A DNA stretch of 64,000 nt from contig JANQKN010000200.1 of the NCBI GenBank assembly GCA_028281065.1, positions 1 through 64,000 of the forward strand, written 5' to 3'. Positions 16,892-27,100 of this stretch are shown here, one piece after another. A program made the translations under genes and the position numbers. Position 1 is the first letter of the stretch. Every line of letters starts with the position of its first letter. Below the pieces are notes generated by a model that worked only from the letters and a program-made list of their open reading frames with translations, had not been told where the DNA came from and did no database searches. The DNA comes from Flavobacteriaceae bacterium. Its GTDB lineage: Bacteria; Bacteroidota; Bacteroidia; Flavobacteriales; Flavobacteriaceae.

Positions 16892-17500
16892 ATGAGGGGA
16901 GACATTTTAATTTTATTTATTGCAGTTCTATTTGTATCGGGCTGCACCCAGAAGACCTTTGAAGATAGGGAGACTTTACTGTCCTTTCTTAAAGATCCAG
17001 AAAACGGTTACCTGCAACAAAAACAGGTAAACGGCTTGGATGTTGCGGTTATGTACCGTCCTACCGATCTGTTGGTAGCCCAGGAACTAAGGGGTGACGC
17101 CAACCAACAGATCATAGACTCTCTCCGTAAGAAATACAACGATTACCTCTACTTTAACTTAAGTCTTTCCCAGAATGGAAAGGAGCTTTTAAGCACCCTC
17201 CCAACTAATAGAAATGAATTTGGTGCTTTGGTCAACCAATTGGCTTTTGGGATGGATCAAAAGATCCATTTATATACCCAGTCCAAGGATACTATAGAAA
17301 TGGCCGATTATGTATATCCCAGAATGTATGGGATGTCCGGTAGTACTTCCATTCTTTTGGTATATCCCAATAATGAAGAAATAGCAAATAGTGAAAAACT
17401 CACCTTGGCTTTAGAGGATATTGGTTGGGGAACGGGTGAGATTAAGTGCAAGTTTGATACTAATAAAATAAAGGAACAGCCTGAAATAGGGTTTAAATGA
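16892..17500 (+). CDS. Lipoprotein of unknown function
   Basis: 202 residues. A type II signal peptide ends VSGC (Cys 18). The mature part is mixed alpha/beta (NGLDVAVMYRPTDLLVAQELRG near 50, coiled region to 85, C-terminal strands) with no family recognised. It sits 9 bases after the OmpH-like gene and its stop overlaps the start of the next gene by four bases (ATGA), so these three form one operon leading into the RHS locus. A role in export or display of the large RHS proteins is possible from context only. Confidence 0.6.
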   Translation: MRGDILILFIAVLFVSGCTQKTFEDRETLLSFLKDPENGYLQQKQVNGLDVAVMYRPTDLLVAQELRGDANQQIIDSLRKKYNDYLYFNLSLSQNGKELLSTLPTNRNEFGALVNQLAFGMDQKIHLYTQSKDTIEMADYVYPRMYGMSGSTSILLVYPNNEEIANSEKLTLALEDIGWGTGEIKCKFDTNKIKEQPEIGFK

Positions 17501-18108
17501 TGAAAGAACAGATTTGGCACATATTGGTTGTATGTATATTCTTGAATATTCCAGTAATGGCGCAAAGCCAAAAAGCAACCCTTTACTTTAAGGACGGAAC
17601 ACAGTTAACAGGATTAGGCAAAACTATAAGTAAGAGGAGGGTTAAGTTTCGTAAATCGTCGAAAACAAAACCTGAAAAGTATTCATTTTCCAAATTAGAT
17701 AAGTTGGTAATTCATGAAGATGGCGATGAAAAAGTATATAAGGAAATTAAACTTATGGGAAAAGAGGACAGTATCGTTCTGCAAGAGGTTTTGATAGGAA
17801 GATTGAGTCTCTATAAAACTGAAAGCCATGGTCAAAGCCCACCTTTTTCGGGCAATGGTTTTGCCCCGGGAAATGCAGGTATGGCAGGAGGTAATTTCTA
17901 TAGCATACAAAACTACTATGTATTGAAGGATGGAGTAGATGGAGTTGTACATTTAACGTCTAGTCAGTTTTTTGGAAAAAATTTCAAAAAAGGAGCTTCT
18001 GCCTATTTTAAAGATTGCCCTTCTTTGGTGGAAAAAATTCAGACTAGGGAGTATAAAAAAAGAGATATCGAAGAAATTATAAAATACTATAACAACAACT
18101 GTCAATAA
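17497..18108 (+). CDS. Small secreted protein of unknown function
   Basis: 203 residues with a signal peptide (to about residue 24, VMAQSQ). The mature N-terminus ATLYFKDGTQLTGLG leads a beta-rich basic domain (residues 30-80). A Gly/Pro/Asn-rich linker spans about 110-135, and the C-terminal segment is Lys-rich with two Cys. No family recognised. It starts inside the stop of the preceding lipoprotein gene (4-base overlap), and the RHS start is only a few bases after its stop (ATG at 18111 or 18123), so it belongs to the same transcription unit. Confidence 0.6.
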   Translation: MMKEQIWHILVVCIFLNIPVMAQSQKATLYFKDGTQLTGLGKTISKRRVKFRKSSKTKPEKYSFSKLDKLVIHEDGDEKVYKEIKLMGKEDSIVLQEVLIGRLSLYKTESHGQSPPFSGNGFAPGNAGMAGGNFYSIQNYYVLKDGVDGVVHLTSSQFFGKNFKKGASAYFKDCPSLVEKIQTREYKKRDIEEIIKYYNNNCQ

Positions 18109-18122
18109 AAATGGGTTTTGGT

Positions 18123-18284
18123 ATGAAAAAACTAACAGGATTAATTTTAATAACACTTCTATCAACCACAATACATATATACGGCCAAGGTCCTAAGGCC
18201 CCCGAAGCAGGGAGTTTTGAACCTGTAGATGCAACGGATATGGTGAATCTGTTGACAGGGATCTTACCTATGTACTTCCTTTAA
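18123..18284 (+). pseudogene. Frameshifted N-terminal fragment of the first RHS-type protein
   Basis: From the ATG at 18123 (or 18111, in frame) the translation gives a signal peptide ending IYGQ, then the family-typical PEAGSFEPVDATDMVNLLTG. A TAA then comes at 18282. Reading the G at 18260 twice restores GDLTYVLPLMVVPSPEGG, the expected continuation in Bacteroidota RHS proteins, and joins this fragment to the frame that runs to 24085. The simplest reading is loss of one G from a GGGG run at 18258-18260. The fragment stop and the next ATG overlap as TAATG, so re-initiation is conceivable, but the downstream product would lack a signal peptide. Confidence 0.75.
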
Positions 18285-21200
18285 TGGTAGTGCCCAGTCC
18301 AGAAGGGGGGTATCCTATCAATTTGTCCTATCATGCTGGTATTGCTATGGACCAGGAAGTCTCTTGGATGGGATTGGGGTGGAACCTAAACCCAGGAGCG
18401 ATTAACAGGTCAGTAAATGGATTTCCTGACGATTATAATGGTGTAAAATTCCATGAACTGTTTTATGATGAATACCAAGAAGAGACCAATTATAATCTTT
18501 CTGTGGGTTATGGAGATCCTTCTAATACGGCTTCGGTTGGTTTAAACTTTTCATGGGGGACAAACAGATCATTAGGTGGAAGCATTTCCTATGATATCGG
18601 TTTTGGGTATAAAGGAGGAGGTTCTTTAGGACTCAACGGTTCTTTTGGAACCAATGGAGGGTCTATCGGTCTTGGATATACGGGACCTGGGGGAATGAGT
18701 CTGGGAGCCTCGGTGAATAACAGTGGAACTGTTGGTGGGAATTTTGGCTTATCTAAAAATAATGGAGGTTTCTCCATCAGTGCTAACTCTGGAGGGGGAG
18801 TAGGATTTAGTGTCAAAGCAAAGCAAGGCAATAGTTCATTGGGACTTAGTTTTAGGATTAGCGAAAGTGGCGTTGGAATCAATGCCAGTTATAACTCAAG
18901 CAGTAAATCTGCCATTCAAGGTGCAGGTGCAGGGGTTAACTTTTCTTTTTCTAACAGCATAGAACAGGGAGATTATGTGATAGACCAAAGTAATAGTGGT
19001 TTTTCAATTTTTGTACCCACCCCAATCGGAACATTTTCAGGATCCTTTGGAAAACAAAAAACGAGTTGGTACCTTAATAATACTAAAAGTAATACTGTTA
19101 ATGGACCACTTTATTTTGATGAGGAAATATTCAATGTCTATACTGTTAATTGGTACATACAAACACCTAGTACAGAAATATTAATTAAATCTCAAAACTT
19201 TGATACCTATGATAGTGCATTGTCTGGGGCTATAAGTCAATCTCCTTGTAGCAGTAATCCAACCTGCATCTATCGAATAGTTGCCAATTCTGAAGCTTTT
19301 ATGGATGTTTATGAATTTCCATTAGGAGAAGAAACCTATGCTAGTTTGGATATCAATAATCTCATATTCCCAAATTATGATAATTACAATGTACAGGGCC
19401 AAGGTATTTCAGGCAACTTAGCACTAAAGCATTATGAAAATGCAAACCTGTTTGGTTTATCAAACAAATCAAATTCGGAGTTCAATATTACCTTCAGCAT
19501 TGATGGCAATGAATCTACCGCAAGTTCTGATCCAGTATATAGGTTCGACGAAAAAGCCCACTTTTATTTTGAAAACGAATATGCTTCATATTTAGGAACA
19601 CAACCGGTAGGTTTTAATTATAATATGAATCATTCGGAGATATTGGATCACCACTCCTCTTCCAATCCCGATGCCTTGCCAAGAAGAAAGACCTCAAGTT
19701 TTATTGAATATTTCACTAATGAAGAAGTTGCTGCAGGAGGTACTTTGTTGTACGATCGGGGTTATATACATCCAAAACATACTGAGGATTTGGTAGCTGT
19801 GGATCCAAAAGCTATAAGGGCTTTTACAGTTACAGGAGTAGATGGCCGAAAATACCATTACTCCATACCTGTTATGAACTATGTTACGGTGACCCGAACT
19901 ATTGGAGCGGTTAAAAATGAAGACCTAACACCTAAGAACGAAGATCAATCTTATTTTGAAAAAATACAGGATGAACCCTATGCCACGCACTGGTTGTTAA
20001 CTGCTGTCACAGGACCAGACTATATAGACGTGAATAACAATCATAAGGTAGATAGTGCCGATTATGGTTATTGGGTAGGGTTCGATTATGGAAAATGGTC
20101 CGAAGCTTTTGGATGGAAAATGCCTTATGGGAAAGACTACCTGGATTCTGGAGATGATGAAGATGTAAAAACCAACTACAAAGGCTATAAGGACATTTAC
20201 TATCTGGATGCCATAGAAACAAGAACCCACACAGCTTTCTTCAGTAAAGAAACCAGAAGCGATTATAATAGTTATGCTTGGAATTATGAGTCGATTCAAT
20301 GGGATTCAGGAGCTCAGACTGCTTCCGATTTCCAGGAAGTATTCAATATTCCTCAACAAAGTTCACTCTCATTAAAACAAATTATTCTATTAAAAAATGA
20401 AGATATTCCTGCTGGTTTCGATAAATCTTTTGGGGATATCCCAGGATTGAATACTGGATCGGTATCCATAGGGTTCCCATCTCCGCAAAGCCAAATGGTA
20501 AGCCGTGAGTATAACCGTGAGAACAATGTATATACCAAAGAGGATATTCCTTATTCTATGTTGCAGAAGGCGGTAAAGGTTGTAGACTTGTCTTATGCAT
20601 GGCCCACCGCTTTAGCTTCTAATACACCTAATGCCACGATACCTAATTTGGGAAGGTTAACCCTTGACAGGGTTAATTTCAAGGGAAAAAGCAATACAGC
20701 TGTACTGCCTCCCTATGAATTTACCTATTACGACCTTCATGACTATGATCTAGATGCAGTCAATTCTTGGGGATACCATAAGGATCATACTTATAATTGG
20801 TCGCTTCAGTCTATTAAGACTCCTGAGGGAGGAGAAATAACCATTGAATACGAATCTGATGACTTTGAAGCACCTGTAATTGAGAATAGCCGATTGTTTA
20901 CAACAGGTCTTGAATTTGTCTTTGGTAACTATCCGAATTTGATCGGACATACAAATTCCAATGTTGACCCTGAGTTGGCTCCCGAAGCAATGATTTCAAT
21001 TAGGATTAATATCGATGAGGGAGATCCTGCGGAGATAGTTGATCTTAGGAATTATTTTTCAACGGGGGATACTTTTTATATGGATTTATGGTTTTCTGCA
21101 ATCCATAACTGGAACGGAAATGGATATGATAGATCGAGTATTGATATAAAGGAGAACCAAGCAACCATTACCCAGATATATCAAGATCATATGTTTGTGA

Positions 21201-24085
21201 ACGTAATGGCTTCGAGTCCACTTTTTAATCGGGAATTTGTACATGAACTCGCAAGTCCTGTTTCCGACAGACATGCCACTCCAGAAATAATCATTCCAAA
21301 CAATCCTCCTATTCTTATCCAAAACCCTTTTAAATCGAACCAGCGTAGAGGGAGGTATGATATGGCTTGGATAGATGAAGAACATAATGACAATTATCGC
21401 TATTCTATGCAATATAGAATAATTGGAAACAAAGAGGTTTATGATCCCATGTCTGGGGATGTTAGGGTGAAGTCGCTAACCACGAGTGATGATATGACAT
21501 CGTATACCACCAAGTATTATTATAATACCCCGGGATCGAATACACTTCAGAACCATCCGGATTATCAATCATCGGGATCTGTGTCCTATATCCCAAATGA
21601 TGATTATGCCCCTATCCCTTATAGTGCAGAATTACCAGCTCCCAAAGTAATGTATGAGCATGTTACTATAGAGAATTTTGATGCCAATGGTAATGCCCAT
21701 GGGAGTACCCATTACACTTTTAATGTGATGAAGGACAAAACCCCAGGGCAAATCAAGTTTGGGGATTTCTTGGAGATTTCTACAATAAACAGTACTACGG
21801 GTGTAAACAGTACGGCCAATAAAGAAGTGGACATAAAAGAGGTTGTGGTAAAGGATAATCTTTCCGCTATTGGACAATTATTGAAGGTGGAAAATTATAA
21901 TGGAATAGGACAGTTACTGTCAAGAACAGAAAACGAATATTTCAGCAGGGATAACAGACCCAGTAATCAAGGAATGGAACAGGAGTCTTTCCAAACCTAC
22001 AAAGAAATTGATTATCACAGGGATACCAAGCTGGACAAATGGATCGTTTCTTCTGCAACCCGAATCAATTACAGCCAGGCCCTTAAATCGAGTACGTCCC
22101 TAGCAGGAAATCAATCCACAACTACAAATTTTGATATATATGATGGAATTTCTGGAGAAACCCTTGAAACGTCTACCGTCAATGCAAAGGGTACGCAAAT
22201 AAAAAATAGGATCATCCCCGCATTTGTAAAATACCCACAAATGGGATCCAAGGTAGATAACCTGACCTATAAGAATATGCTTTCTCAAAGTGCAGTCCAA
22301 TATACCTTGATGGAAGATAACGGACAATGGAAACCTATTGGCGTGGGTATTACCACCTGGAATAACAATTGGTCTTACACATCTATCGATGGGAATACAT
22401 ATAGTGTCTCTCTAGAGAAGGACAAAATTTGGCGTAAGCATATGACTTATGTATGGGATGGAGAGATCAATAGCAAAGGAATATACCATCAATATGATTA
22501 TGCCACCGATGATGGTTTCAATTGGACCGTCCCCAATATCGGACAGAATGCTATACAACCTGCGATCTGGAAGCGTGTGTCCAAAATTGAACAATACGAT
22601 CATTTTTCGGTGCCTTTGGAAGTGGAGGATATCAATGGAAACCGTGCCGTTACCAAAACTACAGATAATGGCACTAAAGTTTTGATGACTTGTAATGCCC
22701 CTTATGGAGAAGCTTTTTATACCGGAGCAGAACATATAGATTCTGGGCATAACTGGTTAGACCAACAAATAAATGGAAGTCACCTCCAGACCGATATAAA
22801 ATCGCATACAGGTACCTATTCCTTAGCTATTGGTACTTCGGCTGATTTTATAATTAAACTTAAAGCAAATACCTACAGAACAGGGACATACAAACTATCG
22901 GCTTGGGTACATAAAGATAACCAGTCCAATACTCGTTTTGTGGCTCCCAATGGTACTACTGTTCCTTTTAATGGAGAAAAAATAATTGCAGGGAATTGGG
23001 TGCAATTAAACCACTATCATGATATTCAGGGGAGTTCCGTAGAGAAGGATGTTAAAATTGTTTCTAATTCGGGGACGATTTATGTGGATGATGTTCGTTT
23101 TCATCCTATTGCATCCTCGATGGCCTCCTATGTGTATAATGATTACGATGAACTGAGTTTTATCCTGGGCGGCAACAATATGGCAACCAAATACCAGTAT
23201 GATGCTGCAGGAAGGTTGATAAAAACCTATGAAGAAATGGCCGATACCCCAACGATAAAAGGAGGGTTTAAATTAGCAGCCCAATATTTTTATAACTATA
23301 AGGGAGAGATCTACAACGGGGATGATTGTCCACCGATTCAAACGGTAGAATTTGACAATATCCAACCGAATGACGGAGACGCTCAAACCTTTGCACAAAT
23401 TGAAGCTCCAAACGGGACCAATCTTCAATTTGAGTTGGTCACTGTTCCCAGCGGCAATGGGGGTACTAATTTTGCTGAAGTAGAAATAGATGGGCATACT
23501 TATACAGCTATACAGAATCCTTCTTTTACATACGTGAAAGACTTTTCATTTCTACCTGTAGCGATAAGACATTCAGGAACTGACACCAATGGATCTGCCC
23601 GACTCACTATAACAAGTAGTAGTTATGTTTGTCCAACCGTAATAGGGCAGTCCAATGTAATCGAGGACCGTAGTTTTAATGCGGGTGTCCCCATTCAAGG
23701 GACTTTGAATGTGTCCACTGCCGTCCCGGCTATTGGGCAATGTGGGGACAAAAATGATGGTTGGACTTGTTTACAATGGTGTTGGAAATACCCATTATCC
23801 CTATCTGGGGTTACTGGTGGTAATGGAAATTACAGTTACGATTGGGAGTACAAGTTTATATATGACAATGGCAACCAGACATCATGGAGCAATATACCAG
23901 GAGCTCCAGATGCACCCAACGTAGATTTTATACAGCGATCGGATTCTACAGCATTCTGTACTACTGATGGTTCTCCAAAAGGGAATTTTGAATTCCGTTG
24001 TATCGTGACCGATTCCATAGGAAATGCTGCCACAATCACTTGGTCTGGAAATGATATAAGTTCCACATGTACCTGTCAGTTTTAA
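18284..24085 (+). CDS. Giant RHS/YD-repeat-type protein, first of pair (5' end frameshifted)
   Basis: 1933 residues in this frame; the true N-terminus is the fragment at 18123. It begins PSPEGGYPINLSYHAG and GLGWNLNPGAINR, the conserved opening of Bacteroidota RHS proteins. Residues about 95-225 are a Gly/Ser-rich stretch with alternating hydrophobics. The middle has large beta-rich blocks (PYEFTYYD, NSWGYHKDH). A carbohydrate-binding-like sandwich lies near 1500-1610, and one YD repeat (YQYDAAGRLIKTYEEM) near 1637. The C-terminus has Cys-containing Ig/PKD-like segments ending STCTCQF, without an RHS core or toxin tip. By analogy to TcB/TcC pairs it could be the shell partner of the next protein; that is inference. 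Confidence 0.75.
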   Translation: MVVPSPEGGYPINLSYHAGIAMDQEVSWMGLGWNLNPGAINRSVNGFPDDYNGVKFHELFYDEYQEETNYNLSVGYGDPSNTASVGLNFSWGTNRSLGGSISYDIGFGYKGGGSLGLNGSFGTNGGSIGLGYTGPGGMSLGASVNNSGTVGGNFGLSKNNGGFSISANSGGGVGFSVKAKQGNSSLGLSFRISESGVGINASYNSSSKSAIQGAGAGVNFSFSNSIEQGDYVIDQSNSGFSIFVPTPIGTFSGSFGKQKTSWYLNNTKSNTVNGPLYFDEEIFNVYTVNWYIQTPSTEILIKSQNFDTYDSALSGAISQSPCSSNPTCIYRIVANSEAFMDVYEFPLGEETYASLDINNLIFPNYDNYNVQGQGISGNLALKHYENANLFGLSNKSNSEFNITFSIDGNESTASSDPVYRFDEKAHFYFENEYASYLGTQPVGFNYNMNHSEILDHHSSSNPDALPRRKTSSFIEYFTNEEVAAGGTLLYDRGYIHPKHTEDLVAVDPKAIRAFTVTGVDGRKYHYSIPVMNYVTVTRTIGAVKNEDLTPKNEDQSYFEKIQDEPYATHWLLTAVTGPDYIDVNNNHKVDSADYGYWVGFDYGKWSEAFGWKMPYGKDYLDSGDDEDVKTNYKGYKDIYYLDAIETRTHTAFFSKETRSDYNSYAWNYESIQWDSGAQTASDFQEVFNIPQQSSLSLKQIILLKNEDIPAGFDKSFGDIPGLNTGSVSIGFPSPQSQMVSREYNRENNVYTKEDIPYSMLQKAVKVVDLSYAWPTALASNTPNATIPNLGRLTLDRVNFKGKSNTAVLPPYEFTYYDLHDYDLDAVNSWGYHKDHTYNWSLQSIKTPEGGEITIEYESDDFEAPVIENSRLFTTGLEFVFGNYPNLIGHTNSNVDPELAPEAMISIRINIDEGDPAEIVDLRNYFSTGDTFYMDLWFSAIHNWNGNGYDRSSIDIKENQATITQIYQDHMFVNVMASSPLFNREFVHELASPVSDRHATPEIIIPNNPPILIQNPFKSNQRRGRYDMAWIDEEHNDNYRYSMQYRIIGNKEVYDPMSGDVRVKSLTTSDDMTSYTTKYYYNTPGSNTLQNHPDYQSSGSVSYIPNDDYAPIPYSAELPAPKVMYEHVTIENFDANGNAHGSTHYTFNVMKDKTPGQIKFGDFLEISTINSTTGVNSTANKEVDIKEVVVKDNLSAIGQLLKVENYNGIGQLLSRTENEYFSRDNRPSNQGMEQESFQTYKEIDYHRDTKLDKWIVSSATRINYSQALKSSTSLAGNQSTTTNFDIYDGISGETLETSTVNAKGTQIKNRIIPAFVKYPQMGSKVDNLTYKNMLSQSAVQYTLMEDNGQWKPIGVGITTWNNNWSYTSIDGNTYSVSLEKDKIWRKHMTYVWDGEINSKGIYHQYDYATDDGFNWTVPNIGQNAIQPAIWKRVSKIEQYDHFSVPLEVEDINGNRAVTKTTDNGTKVLMTCNAPYGEAFYTGAEHIDSGHNWLDQQINGSHLQTDIKSHTGTYSLAIGTSADFIIKLKANTYRTGTYKLSAWVHKDNQSNTRFVAPNGTTVPFNGEKIIAGNWVQLNHYHDIQGSSVEKDVKIVSNSGTIYVDDVRFHPIASSMASYVYNDYDELSFILGGNNMATKYQYDAAGRLIKTYEEMADTPTIKGGFKLAAQYFYNYKGEIYNGDDCPPIQTVEFDNIQPNDGDAQTFAQIEAPNGTNLQFELVTVPSGNGGTNFAEVEIDGHTYTAIQNPSFTYVKDFSFLPVAIRHSGTDTNGSARLTITSSSYVCPTVIGQSNVIEDRSFNAGVPIQGTLNVSTAVPAIGQCGDKNDGWTCLQWCWKYPLSLSGVTGGNGNYSYDWEYKFIYDNGNQTSWSNIPGAPDAPNVDFIQRSDSTAFCTTDGSPKGNFEFRCIVTDSIGNAATITWSGNDISSTCTCQF

Positions 24086-24110
24086 TGAATAATAACACTA
24101 TCCAAATAAG

Positions 24111-27100
24111 ATGAATATGTATCTGAAATATATCTTAGCAATAGTAATAGGCCTTTCACTAATCACACCTGGAAATGCCCAACAGCTCAATTGGAAGGAA
24201 ACCAGTAATTTTTCTTTCGATGCTCAAACCGATCGATTAGCAGGGGGCGGGGATAAAAGTACCGAGTCCTACATCCTCTCCCATGAAACATTGTGGACCA
24301 ATGATATAGGGAGTACCGAGATTTCGGATTTTATGCTTCAAAATGCAGGACTCACTGCGGGGTCGGATATCCCATCTTTGATTCTGTTTTTTACTTTCGA
24401 GGATACCTTTAGTCTTTCCGAGGTGGACCAGAATGCCTATTCCATTTCGTATAGCTCTACAGATAAAACACTGGATATAAGGGGTCCTAATGGTTCCATA
24501 GCCCTGTTAAATAATATAACCCTAGCACAGAATGATGTGTTAAAGATAGAAAAGACCGATACCAATAAGATTGTATTGCAGTACAATACCCAACAATATC
24601 TGATCACCGATAATTTTTTGGAGAATGGTCGTGTTGCCTTGTATACAAATGCACAGGATCTGTCCTTCCAGATAACCAACAATGGTTTTAGGGGACCAGA
24701 CCCCAATCCTTCCATAGTGGTTTTGGATGGGGATAAGAATTGGGTCATGGCCAAAACCTATGACAATGCTGGGATCTTAACCAGTGCTTCTGTTGGATAT
24801 TATGACTGTTTGGGGAAACCCACCCAGAACCAATCCCGGGATTTCGATACCAACCGAACCTGGGCCAGTGAGGTGCGTTACGATTATCAAGGGCGGCCTG
24901 CATTACAGACCTATTCTGCACCTTTGGCGGGAACTTCCAATGATTTTCAATATAGTAATAGCTTTGTACAACAATTGGATGGCACTGAATTAACCACTGG
25001 AGAACTGGAAGGCGATCCGGGAAACCCGCCCAGTCTTAATTCCAATCTGGAAGGGAGTGTTGCTTGGTATTTCAGTAATAATAATAATTTGGAACCCTAT
25101 CAAGACATCGCAGAAAACAGACCCTATGTTCGCAACATATACGATGAGCTAAATCCAGGGAATGTACGTGCCGTTTCTGGCGGGAAAATATTGGATGCCA
25201 ATGGTAATGGACAAGACGATGGATTGCTGGACCGAAATCCGCAGGGATTCTCGTATACGGTTCCTGCCGCCCAAGAGATGTATTATGTATTTGGAAAGAA
25301 TTATTTTGAAGGCCCTGACCATAGTTTGGGTAAAGAAGTAATTCTTACTTCACATAAAAATGTTTCCATAGATCCCCATGGAAATGAGGTAGTTTCATTT
25401 TCAGATTCCGATGGCAATATACTAGCTACTGCGCGTTCGGGGGGAGTTACTAACTATGAAATTGTTGTTACCATAAAGAACCAAAACTATGTGGACGTGC
25501 ATATTCCTAACGGCATTACCAATAATGATGTTCAATGGTTGGGTAATGCTTCTGGATATCAGGTATGGGATCTAAGAACAGGTTTACAAAAAACCCCATG
25601 GGAAGTAACCGGAGGCCATTTGTACCGTATCGTCTATCCCAATACCAACGGAGGGACTACCTATATCACCCAAGCTGGTGGGATCAATACAGAGGCTGGT
25701 GCCAAGGGAATTCGCTATCCCGTAAATTATTATGATTATTCCCTGAACTATTACGACGAAGCGGGACGCTTAAAAACAACTACCCAGCCTAATGGATTCG
25801 ACACTGCGGCCTTCGATTTGAGTACCCCAGCTCCTAATCACAGCATGTTGACTTCCTATGTGCAGAATGCATCAGGCGAGTTGAAGGCGACTAGTAGTCC
25901 AGATGAAGGAAGTGTCCAGTTTGTGTACCGAGAAGATGGACAGATCCGTTTTTCCCGAAACGAGAAACAAGGCTTGGCAGGGGAGTTTTCCTATACTAAT
26001 TACGATGCCTTGGGACGCCCTATAGAGAGTGGAGCTTATGCGGGTATGAGTACAACTTTTACGGCTTTGTCAAATAACGCACCACAATGTGTGGCTGCTT
26101 CACGTATTACTGCCAGCCCTGGGGAGGTGACCAAAGATGGGGTAAATACTTGGCATTCGGCAGGGTTTTATTCCAGTGAACAAACTGGGATTGAAAACTT
26201 TCGGATCTCCTTTCAAGTCCCCAAAGAATTGCGAGCAGCCATAGGGGTGTCCCAAACCCCATTTACGGGGAATGTAAAAGACCATACCCAAGTAGAATAC
26301 ACCATGTATTTCCGTTGGAACCAAGTGAGCATCTATCATTTAGGACAATTGCTGACCCTTTCTGCTGCTTCCTATGATCCTGATGACACCATGCATATTG
26401 AACGGATTGGGAATGCATTGACTTTTAAAAAGAACCAGGAAATATTGCATGTGGTGTATTTGGAAGAACCGTTGGCTGATTATGTGATCGATGGCTCCAT
26501 TTTTTCCGCCAATCATTCGGTAACCAACATATCCTTAAAAGAACTGGATCAGTTTGGAACTGATACCCCTACCTTTCCACCTTTACCAGGACCTGATGAT
26601 CCTATCGACCCCAACAATTGTAGAGAACAGGTGTTTACCTTGTACGATGTCCCAGATACTAGTGGTTTGCATGCCGTACTATATCCAAACACTTTTGGGG
26701 GAATTCAAGGAATACAACGGGAGCAGCAATTTGTGGCAGGAAATGTCTCCAAGACTTGGACCGAAACCCCAGAAACCAATACCACTTGGTATAGTTACGA
26801 TGTCTATGGTCGTGTGGAATGGATGGTGCAGAACATCAATGGCTTGGGGCCCAAAACCATTGATTACGAATACGATGAAGCTACAGGGCAAGTAACCAGG
26901 GTATTGTATCAAAAAGAGGATGCCAACGAGCGCTTCACCCATAAATATACCTATAACGAAGTAGGGCAATTGGTGACTGTAGAAACCTCACGGGATAATC
27001 TCAATTTTGTGGAACATGCCCGTTATACCTATTACGAAACCGGAGAACTCAAACGTATCATCCTAGCAGAAGGATTACAAGGAACCGATTATGTATATAA

